From Actinomyces denticolens (lineage in GTDB: Bacteria; Actinomycetota; Actinomycetes; Actinomycetales; Actinomycetaceae): a stretch of 64,000 nucleotides of DNA. Where the stretch lies: NCBI RefSeq assembly GCF_002072185.1, contig NZ_MVIW01000016.1:1-64000 (forward strand), read 5' to 3'. Under the pieces are notes generated by a model. That model ran no database searches. It worked only from the letters and a program-made list of their open reading frames with translations, and was not told where the DNA came from. Positions within the stretch are counted from its first letter, which is position 1. Every line of letters starts with the position of its first letter. Shown here in pieces: positions 16,685 through 25,638 of the stretch. A program made the translations under genes and the position numbers.

Positions 16685-17563
16685 TCAGTCGACGAGCGCT
16701 GACGCCGCAGCCTCGCGGGTCCGAGCGGCCTCCTTGGCGGCCCGCACGATGTCGCGCGGCGAGAGTGGGCACGGCGCGCTGGGCGCGGACGCCGACACGG
16801 CTGCGGGCTCCTCCACCAACGAGGTCGGCACGGTCACTGGCTCCGTCATCGCAGCGACGGGCTCGACGACGGCCGGCTCTGGTGCGGCGGGATCAGCAGT
16901 GGCAGGCCCGGCAGGCGCGGGCCCCGCCGCCGCAGCCGGCTCGCTGAGGCCGATTCCGACGCCTTCGGCATCGACCGACTCAGAGTCCGCAGGGGCATCA
17001 GCGGCCCTGGCCTCGCCGTCGGAGCCCTCCTCCGCGATCGCAGCCTCAGCATCCTCCTCAGCACCGGCCGCCGGACCGGCCTGGGACGCCTCCACCTGCG
17101 GGAGCTCGGCGGTGGCCGCCTCGCCCTCCTTCGCGGCCCGGGCGGCGGCGAGCGCCTCGGCCTTCTTCTCCTCGATCTTGGAGGCCAGGGAGCTCGCCCG
17201 GTCCTTGTCCCGAGCCTCCTTGACGGAGGCGTCAATGTCGTCGGTGGTCTCCTTGGCGGCGTCCTTGACCGCCTTGAATGGCGACTGGAGGTCCTTCTTG
17301 ATGGCGTCGAGGTCCTCCCCCAGGGCGTCGCGCACGATCTTGCGCGGGTCGTACTGGCGCGGGTCGAGGCTGGACAGGTCGAGGTCGGCGAGCTCGGGAC
17401 CGACCTCCTCGGCGATCTGCGTCTTGGTGCTCTCCAGGAAGACGCGCAGCCGGCGGACCATCTGAGTGAGCTTGCGGGTGTACTCGGGCAGCCTCTGGGG
17501 GCCGATGACCACGACGGCCACCAGCAGGAAGACCACGAACTCAGATGAGGAGAATCCCAGCAC
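16685..17563 (-). CDS. tatB: Sec-independent translocase TatB-like protein
   Basis: A 292-residue single-span protein. The N-terminal helix SSSEFVVFLLVAVVVIGPQRLPEYTRK has the Gly-Pro hinge and following amphipathic helix of TatA/TatB; length and the EVGPELADLDL region favour TatB, the substrate receptor of the twin-arginine translocase. The C-terminal half is a long Ala/Glu/Pro-rich, probably disordered tail. It lies next to mrp and an O-methyltransferase, as in M. tuberculosis (Rv1224). GTG 17563 is preceded by a consensus TATACT (17575-17570, minus) exactly 6 nt upstream, so the mRNA is probably leaderless. A family A repeat lies beyond the stop. Confidence 0.85.
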   Translation of the reverse strand: MLGFSSSEFVVFLLVAVVVIGPQRLPEYTRKLTQMVRRLRVFLESTKTQIAEEVGPELADLDLSSLDPRQYDPRKIVRDALGEDLDAIKKDLQSPFKAVKDAAKETTDDIDASVKEARDKDRASSLASKIEEKKAEALAAARAAKEGEAATAELPQVEASQAGPAAGAEEDAEAAIAEEGSDGEARAADAPADSESVDAEGVGIGLSEPAAAAGPAPAGPATADPAAPEPAVVEPVAAMTEPVTVPTSLVEEPAAVSASAPSAPCPLSPRDIVRAAKEAARTREAAASALVD

Positions 17564-17753
17564 GAGGCGAGTATAGAGAGCGCGGGCCGCGATGCCCTCA
17601 TGCGTCCGCTCCCGGCTCAGCGCGGAGCACCACAGTCGGGGCACGACGGCGGGTCGGGCGAGGATTTCCCCGGCCTCCTGGGACAATGCGGTTGCCGCGC
17701 GGATGGCGCGGTGAACTCGAGCGCACGCTTCACCGCCGTGGAAGGGACTCACT

Positions 17754-18389
17754 GTGAGCGCGGACAAGACTCTGACCTGGTCCTACACCGAGGAGTTCCC
17801 TTTTGAGGACGAGGTGACGGCCCAGGCCCGCCTGCGCGGCATCGAGCTCGGCACATCCCCCGTCTCCCCGGCCACCGGTGCCGCCCTGCGCGCTCTCGCC
17901 GCGGCGGCGGGAGCGAAGTCGGTGGCGGAGATCGGCACGGGCACGGGGGTCTCCGGGCTGTGGCTCATGGCCGGCATGGGCGCCGACGGCGTGCTGACGA
18001 CCATCGACGTCGAGGCGGAGTTCCAGCGGGAGGCGCGACGGGCCTTCGACGCCGCCGGGTACTCCGGCCATCGCACGCGCATCATCCAGGGCAGGGCCTC
18101 CGATGTCATGCCCCGTATGGCGGCGGGCTCCTACGACATGGTGGTGCTCGACGTCGACCCGCAGGACGCCGCGGACCTCCTCCAGGACGCGCTGCGGATG
18201 CTGCGCGCCGGGGGATCGCTCGTCATCACCCACGCGCTGTGGCGCGACCACGTGGCCGACCCCGCCCGCCGCGACGCCGTGACGGTGGCCGCCCGAGAAC
18301 TGGGCAAGACCCTGCGGGACGCCGACGGCCTCCTGACCTCGCTGCTCCCCGTCGGCGACGGACTGCTCGTGGCCGTGCGCCGGAGCTGA
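17754..18389 (+). CDS. O-methyltransferase (SAM-dependent, Rv1220c-like)
   Basis: A 211-residue class I methyltransferase of the O-methyltransferase family 3 (catechol/caffeoyl-CoA type). The SAM-binding motif I VAEIGTGTGVSGLWLM is at about residues 63-78, the acidic end of strand 2 is LTTIDVEAE, and motif IV is DMVVLDVD. The acceptor is unknown. GTG 17754 follows GAAGGGA with 6 nt spacing. The homologue Rv1220c lies in the same conserved block beside sigE, rseA and tatB. A family B repeat and a 12-bp hairpin terminator follow. Confidence 0.88.
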   Translation: MSADKTLTWSYTEEFPFEDEVTAQARLRGIELGTSPVSPATGAALRALAAAAGAKSVAEIGTGTGVSGLWLMAGMGADGVLTTIDVEAEFQREARRAFDAAGYSGHRTRIIQGRASDVMPRMAAGSYDMVVLDVDPQDAADLLQDALRMLRAGGSLVITHALWRDHVADPARRDAVTVAARELGKTLRDADGLLTSLLPVGDGLLVAVRRS

Positions 18390-18440
18390 GAGGCCGCGCG
18401 TCCTTCCGCCCCGACCGTGCTGAGCGGCGCGTTCCGCCCC

Positions 18441-18585
18441 GAGAGGTGCCATCCGCTCCCACCGGTGCGTCCTGCCCGCACCTGTCGGTGCGAACGGCAC
18501 CTGTCGGTGCGAGCGGCACCCCTCGGTGCGAACGGCACCCCTCGGTGCGAACGGCACCCCTCAGGGCGAGCGGCACCCCTCGGGG
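18441..18585. repeat. Hairpin-rich intergenic repeat, family B, copy 2
   Basis: Contains the shared block GGTGCGTCCTGCCCGCACC at 18464-18482, followed by five near-perfect tandem units of 19 bp (consensus CGGTGCGAACGGCACCCCT) through about 18582. Each unit boundary can form a small hairpin, GCACC-N4-GGTGC. The array lies in the convergent gap after the O-methyltransferase gene. Confidence 0.88.
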
Positions 18586-18597
18586 CCGAGGGCGATG

Positions 18598-18635
18598 GGA
18601 GAAGGACCGCCCCGATCCGGGAACGGTCCTTCTCC
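18598..18635. terminator. 12-bp hairpin between convergent genes
   Basis: GGAGAAGGACCG (18598-18609) and CGGTCCTTCTCC (18624-18635) are perfect complements around a 14-nt loop, between the O-methyltransferase and DUF3117 genes. A partial pyrimidine run follows on the plus strand. Candidate terminator. Confidence 0.65.
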
Positions 18636-18718
18636 TGCATAACGCGACTGCCTGGCCCCTCCGACGGCGGATGGGCGGGCAACCGACGGGTTCCGGCGCT
18701 CAGCGCCGGGCAAATGGG

Positions 18719-18886
18719 TCAGATCTTGACAGTGGCCAGCGCCTCTTTGAGGGCCTTGATCTCATCAGGGGTGATCTCGACGACCAGGCGGCCGCCGCCC
18801 TCGAGGGGCATGCGCATGATGATGGCGCGTCCCTCCTTGACGACCTCCAGGGGGCCGTCCCCGGTACGGGGCTTCATGGCAGCCAT
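18719..18886 (-). CDS. DUF3117 family protein
   Basis: A 55-residue protein beginning MAAMKPRTGDGPLEV and containing EGGGRLVVEITPDE, diagnostic of the small actinobacterial DUF3117 family (function unknown). ATG 18886 is chosen because GAAGGG lies 6 nt upstream and the family always begins at this Met; an ATG 15 bp earlier is less likely. A TAGAAT -10-like box on the minus strand (18943-18938) is a candidate promoter. It is usually found near sigE/O-methyltransferase genes in actinobacteria, as here. Confidence 0.92.
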   Translation of the reverse strand: MAAMKPRTGDGPLEVVKEGRAIIMRMPLEGGGRLVVEITPDEIKALKEALATVKI

Positions 18887-19168
18887 ATGCATCCCTTCCA
18901 TCGTGCTCGCGCGGTTCCGCCCGCGGTGCTGCCTCTCATTCTAAGGCATGATTTTCAGCAGCACGATAAGTAGGACACAGGGGCATGGGTCGGATGCCCG
19001 GACCAGTCGTCCTCACCGGCCACCTGGGCCGGGACCTGGGCGCCTCCCCTTGAATATCATGCGAGGGCGCGGTTCCCGGCACGGGCGATCATGCCTCTCG
19101 GCACTGCGCGCCGGCCCTGCCGCGGCACCCCAGCACGGGCGGCGCCCCAACGCCATCGGTGCCCTTGC

Positions 19169-19921
19169 TCATTCCGGCGACGTGGGGCGGATCCTCTGGG
19201 CGCCCGCGACCACGTACTCGACCGCCTCGGCGGCGGTGTCGACGACGTGCAGCAGGTCGAGGTCCTGCGGCGCGATCATGCCCGATCCGAGGAGCGAGGA
19301 GCGGATCCAGTCGACGAGCCCTCCCCAGTAGTCGCGCCCGACGAGCACCACCGGGAAGGACTCGACCTTGCGGGTCTGGACCAGTGTGATGGACTCGAAG
19401 AGCTCGTCGAGGGTGCCGAAGCCACCGGGCATGACGATGAATCCGTCGGAGTACTTGACGAACATCGTCTTGCGGGCGAAGAAGTAGCGGAAGTTGATGC
19501 CCAGGTCCACGTACTCGTTCATGGATTGCTCCATGGGCAGTTCGATGCCGAGTCCCACGGACAGGCCCCCGGCCTCATGGGCGCCCTTGTTGGCGGCCTC
19601 CATCATGCCCGGGCCGCCGCCGGTGATGACGCCGTAGCCGGAGCGGACCAGTCCCGCGGCGATCTCCTCGGCGAGGAGGTAGGCGGGATCGTCCCGCTTG
19701 GTGCGAGCCGAGCCGAAGACGCTGATGGCGGGGCCGATCTCCGCCAGGGCGCCGAATCCCTCGACGAACTCGGACTGGATGCGCAGTACCCGCCAGGGGT
19801 CGGCGTGGAGCCAGTCGGCGCGCTCGGCTGCGGCCAGGAGGCTCGCGTCGGAGGTGAGCTGGGGGATCTGGGTGCCGCGCAGGAGAACGGGGCCCTTGCG
19901 GTAGGTCTGGCGATCGGTCAT
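19169..19921 (-). CDS. LOG family protein (TIGR00730)
   Basis: A 250-residue Rossmann-fold protein of the LOG/YgdH family, with AISVFGSARTKRDD, the nucleotide-binding GGGPGMMEAANKGA and the catalytic-type PGGFGTLDELFE motif. Family members release free cytokinin or ribose-5-phosphate from nucleoside monophosphates; YgdH-type proteins act in nucleotide salvage. The substrate here is inferred. ATG 19921 has CACAAT (19933-19928, minus) exactly 6 nt upstream. It is divergent from the phosphohexomutase, the 151-bp gap holding both leaderless-type starts. Confidence 0.9.
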   Translation of the reverse strand: MTDRQTYRKGPVLLRGTQIPQLTSDASLLAAAERADWLHADPWRVLRIQSEFVEGFGALAEIGPAISVFGSARTKRDDPAYLLAEEIAAGLVRSGYGVITGGGPGMMEAANKGAHEAGGLSVGLGIELPMEQSMNEYVDLGINFRYFFARKTMFVKYSDGFIVMPGGFGTLDELFESITLVQTRKVESFPVVLVGRDYWGGLVDWIRSSLLGSGMIAPQDLDLLHVVDTAAEAVEYVVAGAQRIRPTSPE

Positions 19922-20072
19922 GCCCGCATTGTGTCATCGTGCGGGCGGCGAGCCCTATGTCACAGGTGCACCATAGCCTCTGACCAGCGACATCAGATGT
20001 TGTGGGAGGTGCCACGCATGAACGCCATCACCTTGTCCGCTAGAAGGAGGGGCCGACCGGTACGGTCAAGTC

Positions 20073-21818
20073 ATGACCCACTCCCCCAAGGTTGCCCCGA
20101 CCACCGGGGTTGTCCGTACTACCGTCGCGCAGTGGATCGCCGAGGACCCCGATGAGACCACTCGTGAGGAGCTGGCCGGGCTGCTGGCCCTCCACGAGGC
20201 CGGGGACCCTGCCGCCACAGCCGCCCTCACCGAGGCCTTCTCCGGTCCTCTGACCTTCGGGAGCGCGGGCATGCGCGGGAGGCTCGGCCCCGGTCTGGGC
20301 AGGATGAACCGGGCAGTGGTCATTCGCGCGACGGCCGGCCTGTGCGCCTACCTTCACCAGGAGGTCGGGGATGGATTCGTCGTCGTCATCGGTTACGACG
20401 CCCGGCACTGCTCCGACGTCTTCGCCCGCGACGCGGCCGCCGTCGTCACCGGCGCGGGGGGCCGGGCCCTCCTCATGGACTCCCACTGCCCCACCCCCCT
20501 GCTGACCTTCTCCCTGCGCGCGCTGGGAGCGGACGCGGGCATCATGGTCACCGCCTCGCACAATCCCGCCCAGGACTCCGGGTTCAAGGTCTACCTCGGC
20601 GGCCGCGCGGCGGGCGACTGGGACCGCGGCGCCCAGATCGCCCCCCCGCAGGACGCGGCGATCAGCGAGGCCATCACCGCCCTGGGAAGCCTGGAATCGA
20701 TCCCCCGTGCGGAATCCGGCTGGGAGCTGATCGGGCCCGAGCTGCGCGAGGAGTACATCGAGCGCGTGGTCACCGCCGCCAGGACGAGCGCGGCCGCGGA
20801 CCTGCGGATCGTCCTGAGCGCCATGCACGGGGTGGGCGGGCGGATCTGCCTCGAGGCGCTGCGCCGCGCGGGCTTCGACGACGTCGTCGTGGTCCCCGAG
20901 CAGTTCGAGCCGGATCCGGGATTTCCCACCGTGGACATCCCCAACCCCGAGGAGGCCGGCACCATGGACCTCCTGCTGGGCCTGGCCCGCCAGGAGCGCG
21001 CGGACCTGGCCATCGCCCTCGACCCCGACGCGGACCGCTGCTCCGTGGCCGTCCCCGATGAGACCGTGCCCGGCGGCTGGCGCCAGCTCACGGGCGACGC
21101 CGTCGGGATCCTCCTGGGCGAGCAGGCCGCCGAGCTGGCCGCCTTCACGGGCGCGGGCGTGCTCGCCTCCTCCATCGCCTCGGGCCGGATGCTGCGCAAG
21201 ATCGCCCAGGATCATGGGTTGGCGCACCGCATCACCCCCACGGGCTTCACCTGGATCAGCCGCGTGCCCGGGCTCGTCTTCGGCTACGAGGAGGCGATGG
21301 GCTACTGCGTGGACCCCGCCTCCGTGCGGGACAAGGACGGCATCGCCGCCGCGGTGCGCATGGCCCTGCTCTCCTCGGTCCTCAAGGCGCAGGGCCGCTC
21401 CCTGGTCTCGCTCCTGGATCGCCTCGCCCAGCGGCACGGCCTGCACCTGACCTGCCAGATGAGCGCGCGCGCCGACGACGCGGAGATCATCGACGGCATC
21501 ATGCGGCGCCTGCGCGAGGGAGGGGCCCCCGCGAAACTGGCGGGCTCGCCCGTGGTGGATGTCTTCGATCTCATGGACGGGGCCAGTGACGGCAATGGCG
21601 CGCAACTGCCGCCCGCGGATGGGATCATCATCAAGACGGCCGCCGACGACCGCGTTGTCCTTCGGCCCTCGAGCACCGAGCGCAAGCTCAAGTGCTACTG
21701 CGAGGTCGTCATGGATATCCCCGACGGCGAGCCGATCTCGGCGATCCGCGCCGCGGCCGCCGAGCGCCTGGAGGTCATCAAGGACGATCTGCGCGGCGCG
21801 CTGGGGATCCCCGCCTGA
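20073..21818 (+). CDS. Phosphohexomutase (phosphomannomutase/phosphoglucomutase)
   Basis: A 581-residue alpha-D-phosphohexomutase interconverting hexose 1- and 6-phosphates. Active-site serine loop TASHNPAQDSGFKVY (about residues 157-171), metal loop DPDADRC, sugar loop FGYEEAMGY and the C-terminal phosphate loop are visible. The last reads RPSSTERKLKCY where most homologues have RPSGTEPK, replacing Gly and Pro. Length fits the PGM2/ManB-like group. ATG 20073 has TACGGT at 20061-20066, exactly 6 nt upstream. With the mannose-1-phosphate guanylyltransferase at 26.5 kb it could supply GDP-mannose. The 3' end overlaps the convergent ABC permease gene by 41 bp. Confidence 0.9.
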   Translation: MTHSPKVAPTTGVVRTTVAQWIAEDPDETTREELAGLLALHEAGDPAATAALTEAFSGPLTFGSAGMRGRLGPGLGRMNRAVVIRATAGLCAYLHQEVGDGFVVVIGYDARHCSDVFARDAAAVVTGAGGRALLMDSHCPTPLLTFSLRALGADAGIMVTASHNPAQDSGFKVYLGGRAAGDWDRGAQIAPPQDAAISEAITALGSLESIPRAESGWELIGPELREEYIERVVTAARTSAAADLRIVLSAMHGVGGRICLEALRRAGFDDVVVVPEQFEPDPGFPTVDIPNPEEAGTMDLLLGLARQERADLAIALDPDADRCSVAVPDETVPGGWRQLTGDAVGILLGEQAAELAAFTGAGVLASSIASGRMLRKIAQDHGLAHRITPTGFTWISRVPGLVFGYEEAMGYCVDPASVRDKDGIAAAVRMALLSSVLKAQGRSLVSLLDRLAQRHGLHLTCQMSARADDAEIIDGIMRRLREGGAPAKLAGSPVVDVFDLMDGASDGNGAQLPPADGIIIKTAADDRVVLRPSSTERKLKCYCEVVMDIPDGEPISAIRAAAAERLEVIKDDLRGALGIPA

Positions 21819-22671
21819 TCCCCCGCCAGCAGGCCGCCGCCAGGTAGACCGAGGCGGCGACGGCGGCGATCATGCCTCCCACGGAGAGCCGAAGCGCCAC
21901 GCCCAGCACGAGGCCGGCCAGTGCGCTCGCCGCGCCGAGCAGGGGAGCCCCGATGAGGAGCCCGCGCGCGGTTCGCGCCGAGGGCGCCAGCGCGGCCGCG
22001 GGGGCGGCGATGAGGGCGATGGGCAGGATGGTGCCGACGGCGGGCACGAGCACCACGATGGTGGCGGTGATGAGGATGAGCACCGCGCCCTCGGCCCAGC
22101 CCGCCCGCAGGCCCGCGGCGCGGTGGCCCACCGGGTCGAAGGCGTGGAAGACGAGGGACCGCCCCGTCAGGGCGACCACCAACACGGCCACCGCCAGGAC
22201 CGCGCCCACTGCGGCCACGTCCACGCGCCCGACGTTGAGCACGGAGCCGGTGAGGAAGGAGTCGATCTTCAACGGCAGGGGCCTGAACCAGCCGGCCAGG
22301 AAGTAACCCAGCGCGAAGCCGATGGTGAGCACGATGCCGGCGGCGGACTGGGGCCCCAGGCCCTCGACGCGGGCCAGCGCGCGCATGAGCGCGGCCATGG
22401 GCAGGCACATGAGGGCCGCGCCCGCGAGCAGCATGGTGCTCAGCAGTTCGAACCCGGGGCGCCCGTGCCCCAGGGCGGCCGCGATCCAGGTGGCGACGAC
22501 GACGCCGATGATCGCCCCGGGGAAGGTCGCGTGAGTGAGGGACTCGGTGAAGAAGACGCGGCGGGACAGCAGGGCGAGGGCGCCGACGAGGCCGGCGAGA
22601 AGCCCCATGAGGACCACTTCGACGACCGGCAGGACCAGCAGGCCCGGTGAGACCTCGCCGATGCCGCTCAT
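21778..22671 (-). CDS. Zn/Mn ABC transporter permease 2
   Basis: A 297-residue ABC-3 family permease with eight or nine predicted membrane segments. Family sequences include FFTESLTHATFPGAIIGVV near the start, FHAFDPVGHRAAGL in the middle, and VGTILPIALIAAPAAAL near the end. It starts at ATG 22671, sharing ATGA with the stop of permease 1, so the two are translationally coupled. Two different permeases imply a heterodimeric channel. The last 13 codons read antisense through the end of the phosphohexomutase gene. Confidence 0.9.
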   Translation of the reverse strand: MSGIGEVSPGLLVLPVVEVVLMGLLAGLVGALALLSRRVFFTESLTHATFPGAIIGVVVATWIAAALGHGRPGFELLSTMLLAGAALMCLPMAALMRALARVEGLGPQSAAGIVLTIGFALGYFLAGWFRPLPLKIDSFLTGSVLNVGRVDVAAVGAVLAVAVLVVALTGRSLVFHAFDPVGHRAAGLRAGWAEGAVLILITATIVVLVPAVGTILPIALIAAPAAALAPSARTARGLLIGAPLLGAASALAGLVLGVALRLSVGGMIAAVAASVYLAAACWRGIRRGSPARRADRP

Positions 22672-23624
22672 GACCGCCCCGCTCCGCGCGCCCGGCGCCG
22701 CGCCGAGGTGACGATGATCGCGCACAGGAGCAGCGCCGTCGTCGCGAGACTGACGGCTGCCTGCGGGGAGACGGGCCGGGGAAGGGGCATGACGGCGGCG
22801 AGCATGCCCAGGTAGCCGCCGAGCACTCCGGTGGCCACGGCGATGATGACCATGGTTCGCACCCGGCGGGCGAGGACCCGCCCCGTGGCACCGGGGACGA
22901 TGAGGGCGCCGATGACCAGGAGCGTGCCCACGGCGGTGGAGGCCGAGACGACGACGGCCGCGATGGCCGCGTTGAGGGCCAGGTCGAGGGCGAGGAGCCG
23001 GTGTCCGGCGGCGCGGGCCCCCACGGGGTCGAAGGCGTAGGCGACCTGTCCGCGCCAGGTGGCGGCCACGAGGGCGACGGCGACGAGGCATGCGATGAGC
23101 GCGTGGGCGAGCCCGGCGTCGGTGACCTCCAGGAGCCGCCCGAACATGAGGGCCTCCAGCTGCCCGGACCGGTCCCCCTCGGCCAGGGACAGGATGATGC
23201 CCACGGAGAAGAAGCCGGTGAGCAGGACGGCGGTGCCGGCCTCGGCCCCGCCGCCCCCGGCTGAGCGGCGGGCCCCGGCGACGCGCCCCGAGTGGTGGGT
23301 GAGCAGGGTCAGGCCGACCGCCGCGACCATGGCGACGGCGGAGGCGGCGGGGATGATCGCCTCGATCCCCCAGAAGGCGGCGCCGGCCACGATCCCGGGG
23401 AAGACGGCGTGGACGAGGGCCTCGGCGCTGAACTCCGCGCCCCGCAGGTTGACGAGCACCCCGACGACGCCCGAGACGATCCCCAGCAGGACCACCATGA
23501 CCAGGGGCCGGAAGAAGAAGGGGGCGGCGGCCAGGGGCACGAGGCCGGGGACGCCGACAAGCGCCAGCCGCAGCTGCTCGACGGCGCCGGCCACGAGGGC
23601 GGTGAGGGGATCGGTGGCGCTCAT
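22668..23624 (-). CDS. Zn/Mn ABC transporter permease 1
   Basis: A 318-residue ABC-3 family permease (ZnuB/MntB/TroC type). Hydrophobic throughout, with the conserved EFSAEALVHAVFPGIVAGA, YAFDPVGARAAGHRL and VGTLLVIGALIVPGATGRVL. It starts at ATG 23624, overlapping the ATPase stop (ATGA), and its own stop overlaps the start of permease 2. Part of a four-gene importer with binding protein, ATPase and the second permease. Confidence 0.9.
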   Translation of the reverse strand: MSATDPLTALVAGAVEQLRLALVGVPGLVPLAAAPFFFRPLVMVVLLGIVSGVVGVLVNLRGAEFSAEALVHAVFPGIVAGAAFWGIEAIIPAASAVAMVAAVGLTLLTHHSGRVAGARRSAGGGGAEAGTAVLLTGFFSVGIILSLAEGDRSGQLEALMFGRLLEVTDAGLAHALIACLVAVALVAATWRGQVAYAFDPVGARAAGHRLLALDLALNAAIAAVVVSASTAVGTLLVIGALIVPGATGRVLARRVRTMVIIAVATGVLGGYLGMLAAVMPLPRPVSPQAAVSLATTALLLCAIIVTSARRRARGAGRS

Positions 23625-24421
23625 CGGGCCTCCTCCGCCCCGAGCAGGAGGTCGTCACGGCCACTCGCGCCGGCCCCGTAGGCCTGTTCGATGAGGCCGG
23701 GGACGAGGACCTCCTCGCGGGGCCCGAAGGCGATCTGGCGCCCGGCGAGCAGGGCCACCTGCTCGCAGCACTCGCGGGCGATGACGAGGTCATGGGTGGA
23801 GATGACCAGGGCGACGCCGTCGTCCTTGAGAGCGGCGATGATGCGCAGGAGGGCGTCGCGGTTGGGCTGGTCGAGGCCGTTGAAGGGCTCGTCGAGGGCG
23901 ATGAGCCGGGGGCGGGCGGCGATGCAGCGGGCCACGAGGACGCGCTGCTGCTGCCCGCCGGACAGGGTGCCGAAGCGCCGTCCCGCGGCCTCGGCCAGGC
24001 CCACGGACTCCAGCGCGGCCAGGGCGCGCCGCCGGGCCTCGCGGCGGCGCGCCCCGAGCAGCGGGAGCGCGCCGAGGCGGGCCATGGAGGCGGTGATCCC
24101 CATGAGGACGACGTCGAGGACGGTGACCGGGAAGGCGGGGTCGAGGTCGGCGACCTGGGGGACGTATCCGATCGAGCCCCTCCGGGCACGGCCGGGCGCC
24201 CTCCCGCAGACCTCGATGCGCCCGGCGACGACATCGACCATGCCGAGCAGGCCCCGCAGCAGGGTGGTCTTGCCCGAGCCGTTGGGGCCGATGAGGGCGA
24301 GGGCGGTGCCGGGCCCCACCTCGCCGGTGACGCCGGTGAGCGCCACGGCGCGCCCGTAGGCGAGGGCGGCGCCATCGCAGTGGACGACAGCGCCCCCGCC
24401 CCCGGGATGGCCGAGGCTCAC
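23621..24421 (-). CDS. Zn/Mn ABC transporter ATP-binding protein
   Basis: A 266-residue ABC ATPase with Walker A IGPNGSGKTTLLRG (about residues 38-51), the signature LSGGQQQRVLVARCIA, Walker B LIALDEPFNGLD and the switch histidine STHDL. Context places it with the metal-type permeases and binding protein. GTG 24421 overlaps the binding-protein stop (GTGA), so translation is coupled. Drives import of Zn2+ or Mn2+ at the cytoplasmic membrane. Confidence 0.93.
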   Translation of the reverse strand: MSLGHPGGGGAVVHCDGAALAYGRAVALTGVTGEVGPGTALALIGPNGSGKTTLLRGLLGMVDVVAGRIEVCGRAPGRARRGSIGYVPQVADLDPAFPVTVLDVVLMGITASMARLGALPLLGARRREARRRALAALESVGLAEAAGRRFGTLSGGQQQRVLVARCIAARPRLIALDEPFNGLDQPNRDALLRIIAALKDDGVALVISTHDLVIARECCEQVALLAGRQIAFGPREEVLVPGLIEQAYGAGASGRDDLLLGAEEAR

Positions 24422-25623
24422 TGCGCCGCCGCCTTGGGGGTCCAGGCGGCCAGCGAGGCGGGGACGGGGGCCGCGGTGCCGCCCCAGGCGTTGGTGAGCC
24501 CGGTGACGTTGTGGAGGATGGATCCGATGTAGGTCTCGCCGTCGGATCCGGGCTCGCCCAGCGAGTCGCCGTAGAGGGCCTCGTCGCCGATGATCGCCTT
24601 GACGCCCGCGGTCTGGGCCACTTTGCGCACGGAAGCGGGGTTGTTGGAGTTCTCGGCGAAGATGGCCACGGCGCCCGAGGCCTTCACGGCGTCGGCGGTG
24701 GTCTGGATCTGCTGGGCCGTGGCGTCCTGCTGGGCGTTGAAGTCGGACAGGGCGGCGCCCTCGAATCTCAGGCCGTAGGCCTTCGCCAGGTAGCCGAAGG
24801 CGTCATGACTGGTGAACAGGACGCGCTTGTCCGCCGGGACGGTCTCGAGGCTGGAGCGGGCCCAGGCGTCGAGCTCGGTGAGCAGGGAGGCGTAGGCCTC
24901 GGTGTGCTCGTTGATGGTGGCGGCGCCGGCCGGGGAGGCCTTGGCGAGGGCCTCGCCGATGTTGCGCACCTGGATCATGGCGCCGGCCGGGGAGGTCCAG
25001 ACATGCGGGTCGAAGCGGAACTCGGGCTCCGATTCGCCCTCCTCGGGGGCGAAGGGCCAGGGAGCGGCGTCGACCTTCCGGCTCCCGCGCTCGACGGTGT
25101 AGGGCAGGCCCTTCTCCTTGGCCCTCTGGGCGTCGAGGTCATCGACATCGGCGGCTCCGTAGACGCCGGAGGTGATGACCATGGTGCCCTTGAAGCCGGT
25201 GGAGGCGACGGCGTCGTCGAGGAAGTGCTCCAGGTCCACCCCCGAGACGAGGAAGAGATCGGCCTCGGACAGGGCCTTGGCCTGCGCGGCGGTCATATCG
25301 TGCTCGTGGGCGGAGGCGTTGGGGGCGAGCAGGCAGGTGAGGTTGATGCCGGCGCCGGCCTTGGCTCCCTCAGGGCCCAGGTGGGTGGTGGCGCCGTCGG
25401 CGCCGGTGCGGTCGAGGGCCAGTGAGTCCGAGCCGGAGGGATTGCCCCCGGTGGCGATCTGGGTGACGTAGTCGCAGATCTGGGTGGTGGAGGCGACGAC
25501 CTTGATGGCTCCTGTCCGGCCGCCCGAAGGGGTCTCGGCGCAGGCGGCCAGTGCGGGGACGGCGAGGGCGAGGGAGGCGAGCGCGATGGCGGCGCGGCGC
25601 CCGGGGCAGGGGAGGCTTCTCAT
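24418..25623 (-). CDS. Metal ABC transporter substrate-binding lipoprotein (ZnuA/TroA-like)
   Basis: A 401-residue cluster A-I solute-binding protein. The signal peptide has the lipobox LAAC (VPALAACAETPSGG), so it is membrane-anchored by lipid. Likely metal ligands appear in ASAHEHD, FDPHVWTSP, FTSHDAFGYLAKAYGL and GDEALYGDSLG, i.e. His, His, His/Asp and Asp; the metal is Zn2+ or Mn2+. A Glu/Asp-rich insertion sits between the first two. ATG 25623 has TATTCT (25636-25631, minus) 7 nt upstream, so the operon is probably leaderless, and a palindromic operator candidate lies directly upstream. First gene of the operon. Confidence 0.92.
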   Translation of the reverse strand: MRSLPCPGRRAAIALASLALAVPALAACAETPSGGRTGAIKVVASTTQICDYVTQIATGGNPSGSDSLALDRTGADGATTHLGPEGAKAGAGINLTCLLAPNASAHEHDMTAAQAKALSEADLFLVSGVDLEHFLDDAVASTGFKGTMVITSGVYGAADVDDLDAQRAKEKGLPYTVERGSRKVDAAPWPFAPEEGESEPEFRFDPHVWTSPAGAMIQVRNIGEALAKASPAGAATINEHTEAYASLLTELDAWARSSLETVPADKRVLFTSHDAFGYLAKAYGLRFEGAALSDFNAQQDATAQQIQTTADAVKASGAVAIFAENSNNPASVRKVAQTAGVKAIIGDEALYGDSLGEPGSDGETYIGSILHNVTGLTNAWGGTAAPVPASLAAWTPKAAAQ

Positions 25624-25638
25624 GAGGCCGAGAATAGT

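Noticed and set aside
18441-18585. CRISPR array
   Set aside because: The repeats are tandem 19-bp hairpin units without unique spacers, and no cas gene is near.
21778-24375. 865-codon minus-strand frame that would fuse all ABC transporter parts
   Set aside because: Only its last 298 codons are real (permease 2, from ATG 22671); earlier parts are wrong-frame readings of permease 1 and the ATPase.
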